A DNA stretch of 36,636 bases from a virus. The stretch is taken from IMG/VR virus record IMGVR_UViG_3300025767_000060, positions 1 to 36,636 of that record; one strand, 5' to 3'. Within the stretch, counting starts at the first letter, position 1; each line of letters opens with the position of its first letter. The notes below the pieces were generated by a model, which ran no database searches, was not told the origin of the DNA, and saw only the letters and a list, made by a program, of their open reading frames with translations. A program made the translations under genes and the position numbers. Positions 7,666 through 14,329 of this stretch are shown one piece after another.

Positions 7666-9029
7666 CAGTAAAATACCTTAACATTATACTTTGTTTGAAA
7701 CATTACAGCGTCTGATTCATTGTTTACCATTGGCATCCCTTTGATATTTAGACTTGTATTTAGCAGCATAGGAACACCAGTCAATTCATAGAACTCTTCA
7801 AGAATAGGACGAAGTACAGATCCGCAACTATTCTTTACAACCTGAACCCTTGCACTGCCATCAACGTGAGTAACTGAACTATAGTCATGCTTTGCTTGTG
7901 CTACAAACTGCATATATTCGTTCATCGGTCCTTCGAAATATTCAGAAGCAAATTCTTCCAAGATTGCAGGTGCAAAGGGGCGAAAGAGTTGCCGTTGTTT
8001 AATCTGGTTAACAGTATCCTTGATATCTCGTCTAGGGTCAGCAAGCAAGCTACGATTGCCAAGGGCACGAGGGCCAAACTCACTACGACCGTTTGCAACA
8101 CCGCAATAAGAATTATCAACAATATACTGAGCAACTTTTTTAGGGTTGATATTACGTTCAATATTGTATCCAAGATACGGATCCTTCCATTTTAATTTAC
8201 GTCCATATGCCAACGCTGCAGCACCAAGTGATGAACCCGCATCACCCGGGTTTGGCATAATCCAAATGTTCTTATCTTTAATCTTACTGTTAGCTGCACA
8301 ATTGAGTGCACATCCACCCATATATACTAGGTTCGGATGAGTGCAATAGTTATCAATAATCTTAAGTAATTCTTTTTCAAACGTAGCTTGGGCTGATGCG
8401 GCTAAGTCTTCGTTCTTTGCATTTGGCAAATAGTCGCCAATACCTTTATGATTGTTACGATGTAGCAGTTCAGACATATCATAGATAGGTTCACCATAAG
8501 CAGCCATACCCATAAGAATATATTCGTCTTCATTAGGTTTTAATCCGACACGCTGTGTCACTGCAGAGTAAAATAGGCCGAGAGAGTACGGATACTTCCA
8601 GCTTTTGATCTTTCTCATCTGCGCGTGATTATAATGATCCGTCCAAGCTTCCCATACAGAAATTGTATCCCATTCTCCAATGGAATCAATAACTAATACA
8701 TTAGCTTTATCAAACGGAGATGTATGGAATCCAGCTGCAGCATGTGACTGATGGTGATAGAATGTTTTCTTTTTACACATATCAAAGCACCAATCACACT
8801 TATATGATTTTATGGCTTCTTGCCCAAATAGAACTCTTCGAGTATTCTTAAGCCAATTCTTTTCATAATATGCGTATAAATCATGATCAAAATACTGATC
8901 AGGATGAATATTAGGATCATTCTTAATTTTAGAATACCGCTCAGAATGACCAGCATAAAGAATTTCACCTTTATCCACTAATGCAACACCTGCATCATGG
9001 AAACCTTCACTCACACCCAAAATTCTCAT
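7665..9029 (-). CDS. Carbamoyltransferase (NodU/CmcH/TobZ family)
   Basis: The family transfers a carbamoyl group from carbamoyl phosphate, via carbamoyl-adenylate, to hydroxyls on sugars or antibiotics. The N-terminal Kae1-like domain shows MRILGVSEGFHDAGVALV, the metal-binding YHHQSHAAAGF, VLVIDSIGEWDT, MGGCALNCAANS and GDAGSSLGAA. The C-terminal domain shows GRSEFGPRALGNRSLLADP, FRPFAPAILEE and LNTSLNIKGMPMV. At 454 residues it is shorter than typical members (about 540-600). The ATG at 9029 is preferred over 9047 because it matches the family N-terminus and follows GGGTGG. It is the first gene of the seven-gene operon. Confidence 0.93.
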   Translation of the reverse strand: MRILGVSEGFHDAGVALVDKGEILYAGHSERYSKIKNDPNIHPDQYFDHDLYAYYEKNWLKNTRRVLFGQEAIKSYKCDWCFDMCKKKTFYHHQSHAAAGFHTSPFDKANVLVIDSIGEWDTISVWEAWTDHYNHAQMRKIKSWKYPYSLGLFYSAVTQRVGLKPNEDEYILMGMAAYGEPIYDMSELLHRNNHKGIGDYLPNAKNEDLAASAQATFEKELLKIIDNYCTHPNLVYMGGCALNCAANSKIKDKNIWIMPNPGDAGSSLGAAALAYGRKLKWKDPYLGYNIERNINPKKVAQYIVDNSYCGVANGRSEFGPRALGNRSLLADPRRDIKDTVNQIKQRQLFRPFAPAILEEFASEYFEGPMNEYMQFVAQAKHDYSSVTHVDGSARVQVVKNSCGSVLRPILEEFYELTGVPMLLNTSLNIKGMPMVNNESDAVMFQTKYNVKVFY

Positions 9030-9062
9030 AGTATACCACCCATCCATAAAAGATACTTTTAT

Positions 9063-9090
9063 ATTATACCACTATATACCCGTTTGTAAA
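9063..9090 (-). promoter_or_regulatory. Promoter of the seven-gene metabolic operon
   Basis: The -35 TTTACA (9085-9090) and a perfect -10 TATAAT (9063-9068) are 16 bases apart. It lies just after the stop codon of the coiled-coil gene and reads into the carbamoyltransferase. Confidence 0.75.
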
Positions 9091-9093
9091 CAG

Positions 9094-9648
9094 TTAATTG
9101 TTCAATGGGTTATCTAATGCTTCTTGTAAGACTTCTTTTATGTCTTTATCAAGTTGTCTCATATCAGTATCTATACGGGTTTCTGTCTCACGCATGGTAT
9201 CACGAACATCTTTTTCTGACTCTCTAATAGTCTTTTCTACTTCTCGTATAGATGACGTCACATCCTTTTGCACTTGATTCATTTCAGTGCGAATACCTTC
9301 AAGAGTTTCTTCAATATTATCCTGAGCATCTTTGACACGATTTTCCGATTTGGCTACTTTATCTTCCATTCGATCTACTGCCTGCTCAAGCTTAAGTAAA
9401 TCAGCACGTAAGCCATCTTTAATATCGCGAGTATAGTCAATTGCTCCGTCAAGCTTTGTCTGCACTAATACATTTTCTGCTTTGATTTCGTCTATGTCAA
9501 TGTTCTGAATTACTTCTTTCATGTCCATATAATCTTTATAGAATTCAAAACCACCCCACAAAGCACCACCGGCAGTAGACAGCGCCGTTAGTACGACCGC
9601 CATCTTACCACCACGAAAAGTCATTCCTCCAAATTCAAATTCTGCCAT
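9094..9648 (-). CDS. Membrane-anchored coiled-coil protein
   Basis: One N-terminal hydrophobic segment (about residues 15-37, MAVVLTALSTAGGALWGG) is followed by about 140 residues of heptad-like, strongly charged helix (repeats of the type RxxExxIRExExDVRDTM). This predicts an inner-membrane-anchored long coiled coil. AAGGAAAGAGC precedes the ATG, nearly the same leader as the gene upstream, suggesting co-expression. Function unknown; a spanin or a structural tether are possibilities I cannot separate. Confidence 0.75.
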   Translation of the reverse strand: MAEFEFGGMTFRGGKMAVVLTALSTAGGALWGGFEFYKDYMDMKEVIQNIDIDEIKAENVLVQTKLDGAIDYTRDIKDGLRADLLKLEQAVDRMEDKVAKSENRVKDAQDNIEETLEGIRTEMNQVQKDVTSSIREVEKTIRESEKDVRDTMRETETRIDTDMRQLDKDIKEVLQEALDNPLNN

Positions 9649-9657
9649 GCTCTTTCC

Positions 9658-10020
9658 TTACTTTTTAGGTGCAGTAGGTTTTGAAGCGGAGTTTTTAGCA
9701 TATGCTTGTGAACCAAAGAATGCGGCAACAATGCCAGCAACAGATACAAAGTATGTTGCGGCCATATTTCCTAAAATCTTACCAGCTTCATCTAAACCGA
9801 CTAATAATGCCAATACAACTGCAAATGGATATAAAAGTAATCCACCTAGTGCAAACCAGGTCATATTTCTTTGGGCATCGCGCATAGCATCTGCGTCTTC
9901 AAGTTCTTTTCGTTTGAACTCGAGGTACATTGCTTCTTCCTCGGCGGACACATGGCCGTCGCCGTTGGTATCAGCGGGATGAAAATGTTGTGGTTCTTTT
10001 TTAATTTCTTCTTCGGCCAT
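9658..10020 (-). CDS. Two-pass membrane protein with EF-hand
   Basis: Residues 17-28 read DTNGDGHVSAEE, a canonical EF-hand calcium loop (Asp1, Asn3, Asp5, His7, Glu12). A charged helix follows, then two membrane spans (about 50-70 and 86-104) and a basic C-terminus. One EF-hand on a phage membrane protein is unusual; it could sense calcium or be structural. A good AAGGAAAGAC ribosome site precedes the ATG. It pairs with the coiled-coil membrane protein downstream, separated by 9 bases. Confidence 0.75.
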   Translation of the reverse strand: MAEEEIKKEPQHFHPADTNGDGHVSAEEEAMYLEFKRKELEDADAMRDAQRNMTWFALGGLLLYPFAVVLALLVGLDEAGKILGNMAATYFVSVAGIVAAFFGSQAYAKNSASKPTAPKK

Positions 10021-10076
10021 TGTCTTTCCTTATATAAGTTATTCATAAAGTAAGTCAATGCCCAAAGGCTTAATTA

Positions 10077-10463
10077 TCAATTTTCAAATTGTAATTCTCT
10101 AAGTTGTTTTAACTCTGCTTCGAGTTTTAAAACTTCGAGTTGTTTCTTTTTTAGTTCTAATTCGTATAGCCTATTACAATCAATTCGGCTCTTAACTCTT
10201 TTGCCAAGAGGTATAACAATCCTGGCATAGACTCCAACATCACCCGGCGTATTACTCCCAAAGCCTCCGCCTTGTTCAACCGTACCAGTCACGCCAAATT
10301 CCATATTAGTCGCTGACCCAATAGCATTTGAGCAATCAAGTTCTCCGGCCCTAAACTTATCAGATTGATAGTTTTGAGGCATTGAAGGTAAGCCTAAACT
10401 TATAGAACTTGAATCACTGTATGCACTTGTTGCCATTAACATAAAAATAATAAAATATCTCAC
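10077..10463 (-). CDS. Exported protein with C-terminal coiled coil, GTG start
   Basis: A Sec-type signal sequence (YFIIFMLMATSAYS) leads into a Gly/Ser-rich domain with VEQGGGFGSNTPGDVGVYARIVIPLG and two cysteines (CSN and IDCNR) that could pair in the periplasm. A Lys/Glu/Leu helix (ELELKKKQLEVLKLEAEL) ends the protein. The start is GTG at 10463, with GAGG seven bases upstream. It is the last of five consecutive exported proteins and probably contributes to the same envelope structure. Family not recognised. Confidence 0.75.
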   Translation of the reverse strand: MRYFIIFMLMATSAYSDSSSISLGLPSMPQNYQSDKFRAGELDCSNAIGSATNMEFGVTGTVEQGGGFGSNTPGDVGVYARIVIPLGKRVKSRIDCNRLYELELKKKQLEVLKLEAELKQLRELQFEN

Positions 10464-10472
10464 ATTTTTGCC

Positions 10473-10844
10473 TCACTTTATTTTCGAACATATCTTAGAA
10501 GATACTCCTGTAGTTCGAACATTGTCCTTTTCTAATTTAGATAAGGTGCAAATATAGGTAGCATCATCTAAATCACTATTGCGGATATAAACCTCAAAGG
10601 TCTTTTTTTCTAAATATTCTAACTTTATAATCTTTTCTTCTGAAGCAAATGGAATTGGCTCCCATTCACTCGTAAACACACCAATTTCATAATACCTAAC
10701 ATCATCTCGTCTATTAAATATTTTCATATTTGTCACTGAAACGCCGGTTATATACGACGGTTTCATAGTAGGATAAGCTGGAACCATCTCATGAGCATTT
10801 GCTGCACCAGACAGCCCCAACAATATCCCTATCACATACTTCAT
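10473..10844 (-). CDS. Exported protein with Ig-like/fimbrial-chaperone-like domain
   Basis: The signal peptide (KYVIGILLGLSGAANA) is followed by about 100 residues of alternating beta-strand pattern (ITGVSVTNMKIFNRRDD, YYEIGVFTSEWEPIPF, KTFEVYIRNSD) and a likely disulphide pair (YICTL and SKICSK). The strand pattern resembles the N-terminal domain of periplasmic pilus chaperones, but this is fold-level inference only. It begins two bases after the pilin-like gene, so it is coupled to it. Confidence 0.6.
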   Translation of the reverse strand: MKYVIGILLGLSGAANAHEMVPAYPTMKPSYITGVSVTNMKIFNRRDDVRYYEIGVFTSEWEPIPFASEEKIIKLEYLEKKTFEVYIRNSDLDDATYICTLSKLEKDNVRTTGVSSKICSKIK

Positions 10845-10845
10845 A

Positions 10846-11343
10846 TTACTTTGCGATACATTCGGCTTCTACGATAGCAGTATAGTTACCGCCTGGAAGA
10901 GCCTGATTATATCCGTATTCGGCAGAGGATTCAATAGTGAACCACGTGCTACCGGCAATTGTCATATCGTATTCAGTTGTGCTATCGTATACGACTTTAT
11001 TTGTTTCATATGCCGACATTAATGGATCTGTAACTTCGTCTACCGCAATAGTACCAGTCCAGTTAACAACATCATTCAAAGTTGGTGATGATGAGAATGA
11101 TGTCGGGTACGAGATTTTTGCAATATAGCTATCAGCTAAAGAAACGTCGTAGCGAATACGAGGAACAACGCCGCCATCTGCAGATGCAGTGCTTAGTTTG
11201 TCGGCAGTAGGGTTGCCATATACGCCCTGAGTTTCAGTGTGAACAGAACATTTAGACTGAACTGTACCCGTAATATTAACATTTGCAAAGCTTGCAGATG
11301 CTAATAGCGAAAACGCCACTGTAAGTGTTTTTGTGTTGAACAT
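10846..11343 (-). CDS. Exported pilin-like/beta-rich protein
   Basis: The signal peptide MFNTKTLTVAFSLLASASFA is followed by a beta-rich Thr/Ser domain (VNITGTVQSKCSVHTETQGVYG) with one early and one late cysteine (KCSV and AECIAK), the pairing typical of small fimbrial-type subunits. The ATG at 11343 is chosen because CGGAGAAC lies seven bases upstream; the longer frame from 11376 has no ribosome site and would mask the signal peptide. It is followed immediately by the chaperone-like gene, an order reminiscent of pilus operons. Confidence 0.65.
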   Translation of the reverse strand: MFNTKTLTVAFSLLASASFANVNITGTVQSKCSVHTETQGVYGNPTADKLSTASADGGVVPRIRYDVSLADSYIAKISYPTSFSSSPTLNDVVNWTGTIAVDEVTDPLMSAYETNKVVYDSTTEYDMTIAGSTWFTIESSAEYGYNQALPGGNYTAIVEAECIAK

Positions 11344-11368
11344 TTTAGTTCTCCGATTGTTTATCTTA

Positions 11369-12262
11369 TTAATCATATTGTAAACGAACCATATCCCTAT
11401 GCAATTGTTGACTTGCCAAATTGCTCAATGCTTTTCTGTTGTCGGGAATATCTTTATCCTCAAATGATAAAGAATCTTCGTATATTCCACCATTTATAGT
11501 AACGGTGTAATATGTTTGTATCTGAGAAGTACCAGATAATTGTTTTAATGCGTATGCCTGTTGATCTGCATTGCCAATAGATTCAGCTGCTCCAGTAATG
11601 GCTAGTAAGTCAGACAAAGAGACTTCTTCCTCTTTTTCCTCTTCTTCTAATTCAACCTCAGCAACTTCAACTTCCTTTATTTCAGTATCGGCGTTTTCTT
11701 CTAAGTATTTTTGCACTAACTCATCGTAATATGGGTCATCATATTCAATAGTATTAAAAAATCCATTATCTAACAAATACGCATACATTGAATCAAAATA
11801 TCCATCACAGCTTGGATCTAATAAAGGATTGTAACATGTATCAAATTTATATGTGTATGATATATTAGAATCGCTAATCGTACCATCACCATTCACAAAT
11901 ATTTCCCCAGGTCCCCATCTATTACCTGGAATGTTAGTAATCATCGGATCAAATCCAACTTTAGTATTTCCAGGTAATTGATCCCAACTATCGCTTCTCT
12001 CGTATACATAACCACCATTTATTGCGTCTTCATTACGAATAACAACAGTGGCATCAGTAGATGGATCTTTCGTTATAGTATAACGATGAAATACACCACT
12101 AACCTCTATACCAGCCTCGGGCGGTAATATATCAGCCATATTCCAAGTGTAACCATTGCCAGTAGCATTATTGGTTTGTCCGGTTATGACTTCAGAGTAG
12201 CAATAAGAGTAAGAGACCACCAACACCAGCGGCGCCTTTAAGAGTGCTTTTATCATCTTCAT
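11369..12262 (-). CDS. Exported acidic protein
   Basis: An N-terminal hydrophobic signal (ALLKAPLVLVVSYSYCYS) is followed by about 160 residues with FHRYTITKDPSTDATVVIR and GPGEIFVNGDGT. Then comes a very acidic stretch (about 195-215, repeated EVEVAEVELEEEEKEEE) and a C-terminal Ala/Gln-rich helix region. Family not recognised. The signal-peptide region overlaps the upstream gene by 71 bases in another frame, so that DNA codes twice. It is likely secreted with its neighbours. Confidence 0.7.
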   Translation of the reverse strand: MKMIKALLKAPLVLVVSYSYCYSEVITGQTNNATGNGYTWNMADILPPEAGIEVSGVFHRYTITKDPSTDATVVIRNEDAINGGYVYERSDSWDQLPGNTKVGFDPMITNIPGNRWGPGEIFVNGDGTISDSNISYTYKFDTCYNPLLDPSCDGYFDSMYAYLLDNGFFNTIEYDDPYYDELVQKYLEENADTEIKEVEVAEVELEEEEKEEEVSLSDLLAITGAAESIGNADQQAYALKQLSGTSQIQTYYTVTINGGIYEDSLSFEDKDIPDNRKALSNLASQQLHRDMVRLQYD

Positions 12263-12749
12263 CCATATCTTTCAGAATAGTGCTTCGTTTTACATTTGAT
12301 GGTTGTTTACCTTCATCTAGTTTCCAAGCTTCCTTAGCAGCATCACCTATCATTCCGTCATATGGGCAGGGTGTTCCGGCATCCATCATAGCATCAAAAA
12401 TTCTAGAATCTTGACACATAACAGATACAGCAGCAACTTTCATGCCCATGTCATATAAAGTTTTTGCATTTTTGAGTCGTTCACAATTCATATCACGAAC
12501 TGTTTTACCAGCAGAGATACCTAAAATTTGTGTTTGAACAGCACCAGAAACGCCAATCGTACATGTATCACTATTCGATGTATTGATCGAAGGTGAAATT
12601 GCTGATGGTGGTGGAGTCTTAACTGTTGTAGTCGAAGTTGAATTCGAATTAACAGTACTATCGGTTGTGGATTCAGTAACAATTGGTTCAGCAACTGCTA
12701 AAGAGTAAGCAAGAATCAATGGCACTGCAATTAGTAATTTTTTAAACAT
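12192..12749 (-). CDS. Exported protein with C-terminal poly-Leu tail
   Basis: The signal peptide (KLLIAVPLILAYSLAVA) is followed by a Ser/Thr-rich low-complexity linker, then a domain with DTCTIGVSGAVQTQ, CERLKNAKTLYDMGM, VMCQDSRIFDAMM and CPYDGMIGD. That gives four cysteines suited to periplasmic disulphides. The protein ends GAAGVGG and seven leucines. It is the first of the five exported genes and starts 30 bases downstream of an exact late-promoter motif. Similar Cys-containing exported proteins occur in marine T4-like phages as far as I recall; function unknown. Confidence 0.75.
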   Translation of the reverse strand: MFKKLLIAVPLILAYSLAVAEPIVTESTTDSTVNSNSTSTTTVKTPPPSAISPSINTSNSDTCTIGVSGAVQTQILGISAGKTVRDMNCERLKNAKTLYDMGMKVAAVSVMCQDSRIFDAMMDAGTPCPYDGMIGDAAKEAWKLDEGKQPSNVKRSTILKDMDEDDKSTLKGAAGVGGLLLLLLL

Positions 12750-12778
12750 AGCATAGTCCTATAATATAATAACATTCC

Positions 12779-12786
12779 TATTTATA
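12779..12786 (-). promoter_or_regulatory. T4-type late promoter
   Basis: An exact TATAAATA on the minus strand, the sequence recognised by the T4 gp55 late sigma. It begins three bases after the T-run of the terminator at 12791-12817 and lies 30 bases before the ATG at 12749. It implies late expression of the exported module. Confidence 0.7.
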
Positions 12787-12787
12787 C

Positions 12788-12817
12788 AAAAAAAGAGCGC
12801 CACAAGGACGCTCTTTT
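12788..12817 (-). terminator. Rho-independent terminator after outer-membrane protein gene
   Basis: A 9-bp perfect stem (AAAAGAGCG with CGCTCTTTT), a 9-base loop, and a further run of T on the minus strand. It ends transcription of the gene at 12861-13208. A second, weaker hairpin lies between it and the stop codon (around 12822-12842). Confidence 0.85.
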
Positions 12818-12860
12818 AATTCGGATGGCGTATAGCCTATCCCCGTGCCAAAGGCAGTTA

Positions 12861-13208
12861 TTAGAAGTTAAAGCCAACGCCAACTGTTGCTGTGTCGTAT
12901 TTAAAGTCTTTGTCTGCAACAACAGAACCGTAAACAGATACGTTTGATGTTACGCCGTATGTCGCTTTTGCTGAAACGCCAGTAAAGTCAAGTGATGCGC
13001 TTGAGCCAGCAAAATCTGCTGAGGCATGCATTTTTGGCTCAACAAGGAAACCAGCCATAGAAAGCTCTGGACCGAATTCGATTGCAGTTGTTTCAGCTTC
13101 GATATCATATTCAACATCGCCGGCAAAGCCAAGGTTAGCAAGGTCAGCTGCGAATGCAGAAGTTGTAAGAGCGAATGTTGCGGCTGTTGCCAAGAGAATA
13201 TTTTTCAT
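12861..13208 (-). CDS. Outer-membrane beta-barrel-like protein
   Basis: A clear signal peptide (KNILLATAATFALTTSAFAA) is followed by about 95 residues of alternating strand pattern (ASLDFTGVSAKATYG, VSVYGSVVADKDF) ending in VGFNF. The C-terminal Phe is the usual outer-membrane barrel assembly signal. At 115 residues it is too short for a classic 8-stranded barrel, so it may form a small or oligomeric barrel or mimic one. AGGACTAAACA precedes the ATG. It may alter the infected cell's surface, for instance to block superinfection; that role is inference. Confidence 0.7.
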   Translation of the reverse strand: MKNILLATAATFALTTSAFAADLANLGFAGDVEYDIEAETTAIEFGPELSMAGFLVEPKMHASADFAGSSASLDFTGVSAKATYGVTSNVSVYGSVVADKDFKYDTATVGVGFNF

Positions 13209-13240
13209 TGTTTAGTCCTATAAAGTTAAAAAGTTGTTTT

Positions 13241-13263
13241 AGTTGTGGTAGGTCCGTTCTGTT
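13241..13263 (-). repeat. Partial copy of the tmRNA 3' segment
   Basis: These 23 bases match 13988-14010, the end of the tmRNA coding piece, at 19 positions; the four differences are all transitions. The copy lies in the leader of the outer-membrane protein gene. Together the two copies flank the alternative oxidase gene and the 30-codon ORF. Confidence 0.65.
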
Positions 13264-13297
13264 AACATGGTGGAACCTTGTACCAAAGCTTTCAGAA

Positions 13298-13891
13298 TTA
13301 TTCTAATTCATCAGCCATACCGTGATTAACATCTGCGTGACCCTGTTCATCGTTGCGAACAGCAATTACTACATCACGCAGTGTCGAATTTTTGTTTAAC
13401 TCGTAGTAATCAATAGCAATCTGAGGCGCTTGTATATTTTCTGTGCGCCCTGCATCGATCTCTTCGAGATATTGAGTGTAACTTATGACTGCTTGATCCT
13501 CGAAGTATCCAACCATTCTATGCGCAGTCTTTGGAAAGAAAACATACAGAATAAAATAGAAGTGCCAAAACACAAATTGAGCAAATAGAATAATTAAACG
13601 TTCGAACCAATTTGGTTTAGCGATCTCAATAAAGATCATTAGGTGCATACGCTCATTCTCTGCTTCGTCTAGAAGTGTTTTAATCCAGCCTCTATCATCT
13701 GGTTGCATCTTTCTTAGGCTGCGCAAGTGTTGCCACATACCAGCAACCATACCAGGTACACCTGCAACAGTTTCTAACACAACTGCTCTGTGTCCGTATC
13801 GTTTAGCAAAGAATGTGTCAGCAAACAAGCGAAACGACATAGTTAACCCGTAAGCTACTTTGTCAGAAAATGTTCCAGGAGTTACATGCAT
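13298..13891 (-). CDS. aox: Alternative oxidase (di-iron ubiquinol oxidase)
   Basis: AOX oxidises ubiquinol and reduces oxygen to water without pumping protons. All ligand motifs are present: LETVAGVPGMV (Glu40), DEAENERMH (Glu80, His83), YLEEI (Glu143/144) and NDEQGHADVNH (Glu182, His185). Hydrophobic helices at about 96-120 give interfacial membrane binding. The 197-residue length matches a bacterial core enzyme without the plant-type N-terminal extension. Its start overlaps a 30-codon ORF, and it lies between the tmRNA and an outer-membrane protein. Cyanophages carry the related PTOX; this copy sits in a genome stretch with no photosynthesis gene. The assignment is firm. Confidence 0.93.
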   Translation of the reverse strand: MHVTPGTFSDKVAYGLTMSFRLFADTFFAKRYGHRAVVLETVAGVPGMVAGMWQHLRSLRKMQPDDRGWIKTLLDEAENERMHLMIFIEIAKPNWFERLIILFAQFVFWHFYFILYVFFPKTAHRMVGYFEDQAVISYTQYLEEIDAGRTENIQAPQIAIDYYELNKNSTLRDVVIAVRNDEQGHADVNHGMADELE

Positions 13892-13974
13892 AAATCTTCA
13901 TATCGCGTTGTGTGCTGACGATGCGTGCATAGCACTTGCTTTGTCGTAAAAATCTGCTTAAGGCGTTTAATCAT
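13882..13974 (-). CDS. 30-codon ORF upstream of alternative oxidase
   Basis: It starts ATG ATT AAA CGC with AAGGA seven bases upstream, encodes a basic peptide (MIKRLKQIFTTKQVL, then His/Thr-rich) and stops inside the first codons of the oxidase gene. This overlap suggests translational coupling: the oxidase ATG has no ribosome site of its own. It lies just after the tmRNA 3' end. It may be only a leader peptide. Confidence 0.5.
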   Translation of the reverse strand: MIKRLKQIFTTKQVLCTHRQHTTRYEDLCM

Positions 13975-13987
13975 TATATGTCCTTCA

Positions 13988-14010
13988 AGTTATAGTAAGC
14001 CCGTTCTGTT
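13988..14010 (-). repeat. tmRNA 3'-segment copy paired with 13241-13263
   Basis: The conserved 3' end of the coding piece (containing ACAGAACGG) is repeated imperfectly about 750 bases downstream, on the far side of the alternative oxidase gene. Confidence 0.65.
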
Positions 14011-14037
14011 TCTAGGTGGTGCTCATACCCACCAGCA

Positions 14038-14082
14038 TTATGCCGCTAGGGCGTAACCTGTAGGTGCGAAATTTTCATTTGC
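14038..14082 (-). other. ssrA: tmRNA tag reading frame
   Basis: The resume codon GCA at 14082 begins the tag ANENFAPTGYALAA, ended by TAA at 14038. The ALAA end is the classic ClpXP/ClpAP degradation signal, and ANENF is close to the ANDNF or ANDEN starts of bacterial tags. The tag is a phage-specific variant of an alphaproteobacterial-type tag. Confidence 0.9.
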
Positions 14083-14163
14083 ATTTAGTTTAATTGACCA
14101 ATAACGCAGTCATCCGGTAAACTCCACTTCATCTTCACACCTGTCGATCCTATTTCGACCCCA

Positions 14164-14247
14164 TCAAAAAAACACTGCGTTTATCATAAATCCTATTAAA
14201 ACTCCTACCAGAATATAGTAGAATTTATTAAAGATCAGATCATACAT
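14164..14247 (-). CDS. 27-codon hydrophobic ORF inside the tmRNA intervening segment
   Basis: ATG 14247 is preceded by AAGGG at a suitable spacing. The peptide begins MYDLIFNKFYYILVG and continues LIGFMINAVFF, a single membrane span. The stop codon ends one base before the mature 5' end of the coding piece (14162). If translated it would use a segment that is normally discarded. Short and unverified. Confidence 0.35.
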   Translation of the reverse strand: MYDLIFNKFYYILVGVLIGFMINAVFF

Positions 14248-14329
14248 AATAATGCCCTTTTGGTGGAGTCGCTGGGTACCGCCCCCAGGTCCAGAATGTG
14301 TCCACGTTGCTTCAACGTTTACAAGTTAT

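Larger units (their letters stand above)
13985..14325 (-). ncRNA. ssrA: Permuted two-piece tmRNA gene (alphaproteobacterial type)
   Basis: tmRNA rescues stalled ribosomes and tags the nascent chain for proteolysis. The region from 13892 to 14394 has no conventional gene and holds this RNA. In transcript order there is an acceptor piece ending CGACUCCACCA (3' end at 14261), an intervening segment, then a coding piece starting GGGGUCGAAAUAGG (5' end at 14162). GGGGUCG pairs with CGACUCC to make the 7-bp acceptor stem, and CAGGUGUG pairs with CACAUUCUG (one bulge) as helix P2. CUGGG/CCCAG closes a 7-base T-loop-like loop, GGCGGUA, which is not the canonical sequence. The tag frame encodes ANENFAPTGYALAA. 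Outer ends are estimates. Confidence 0.92.

Noticed and set aside
14261-14325. Possible tRNA gene, because of the CCA end and T-arm-like hairpin
   Set aside because: No D-arm or anticodon arm can be drawn nearby. The segment pairs with 14156-14162 to make the tmRNA acceptor stem instead.
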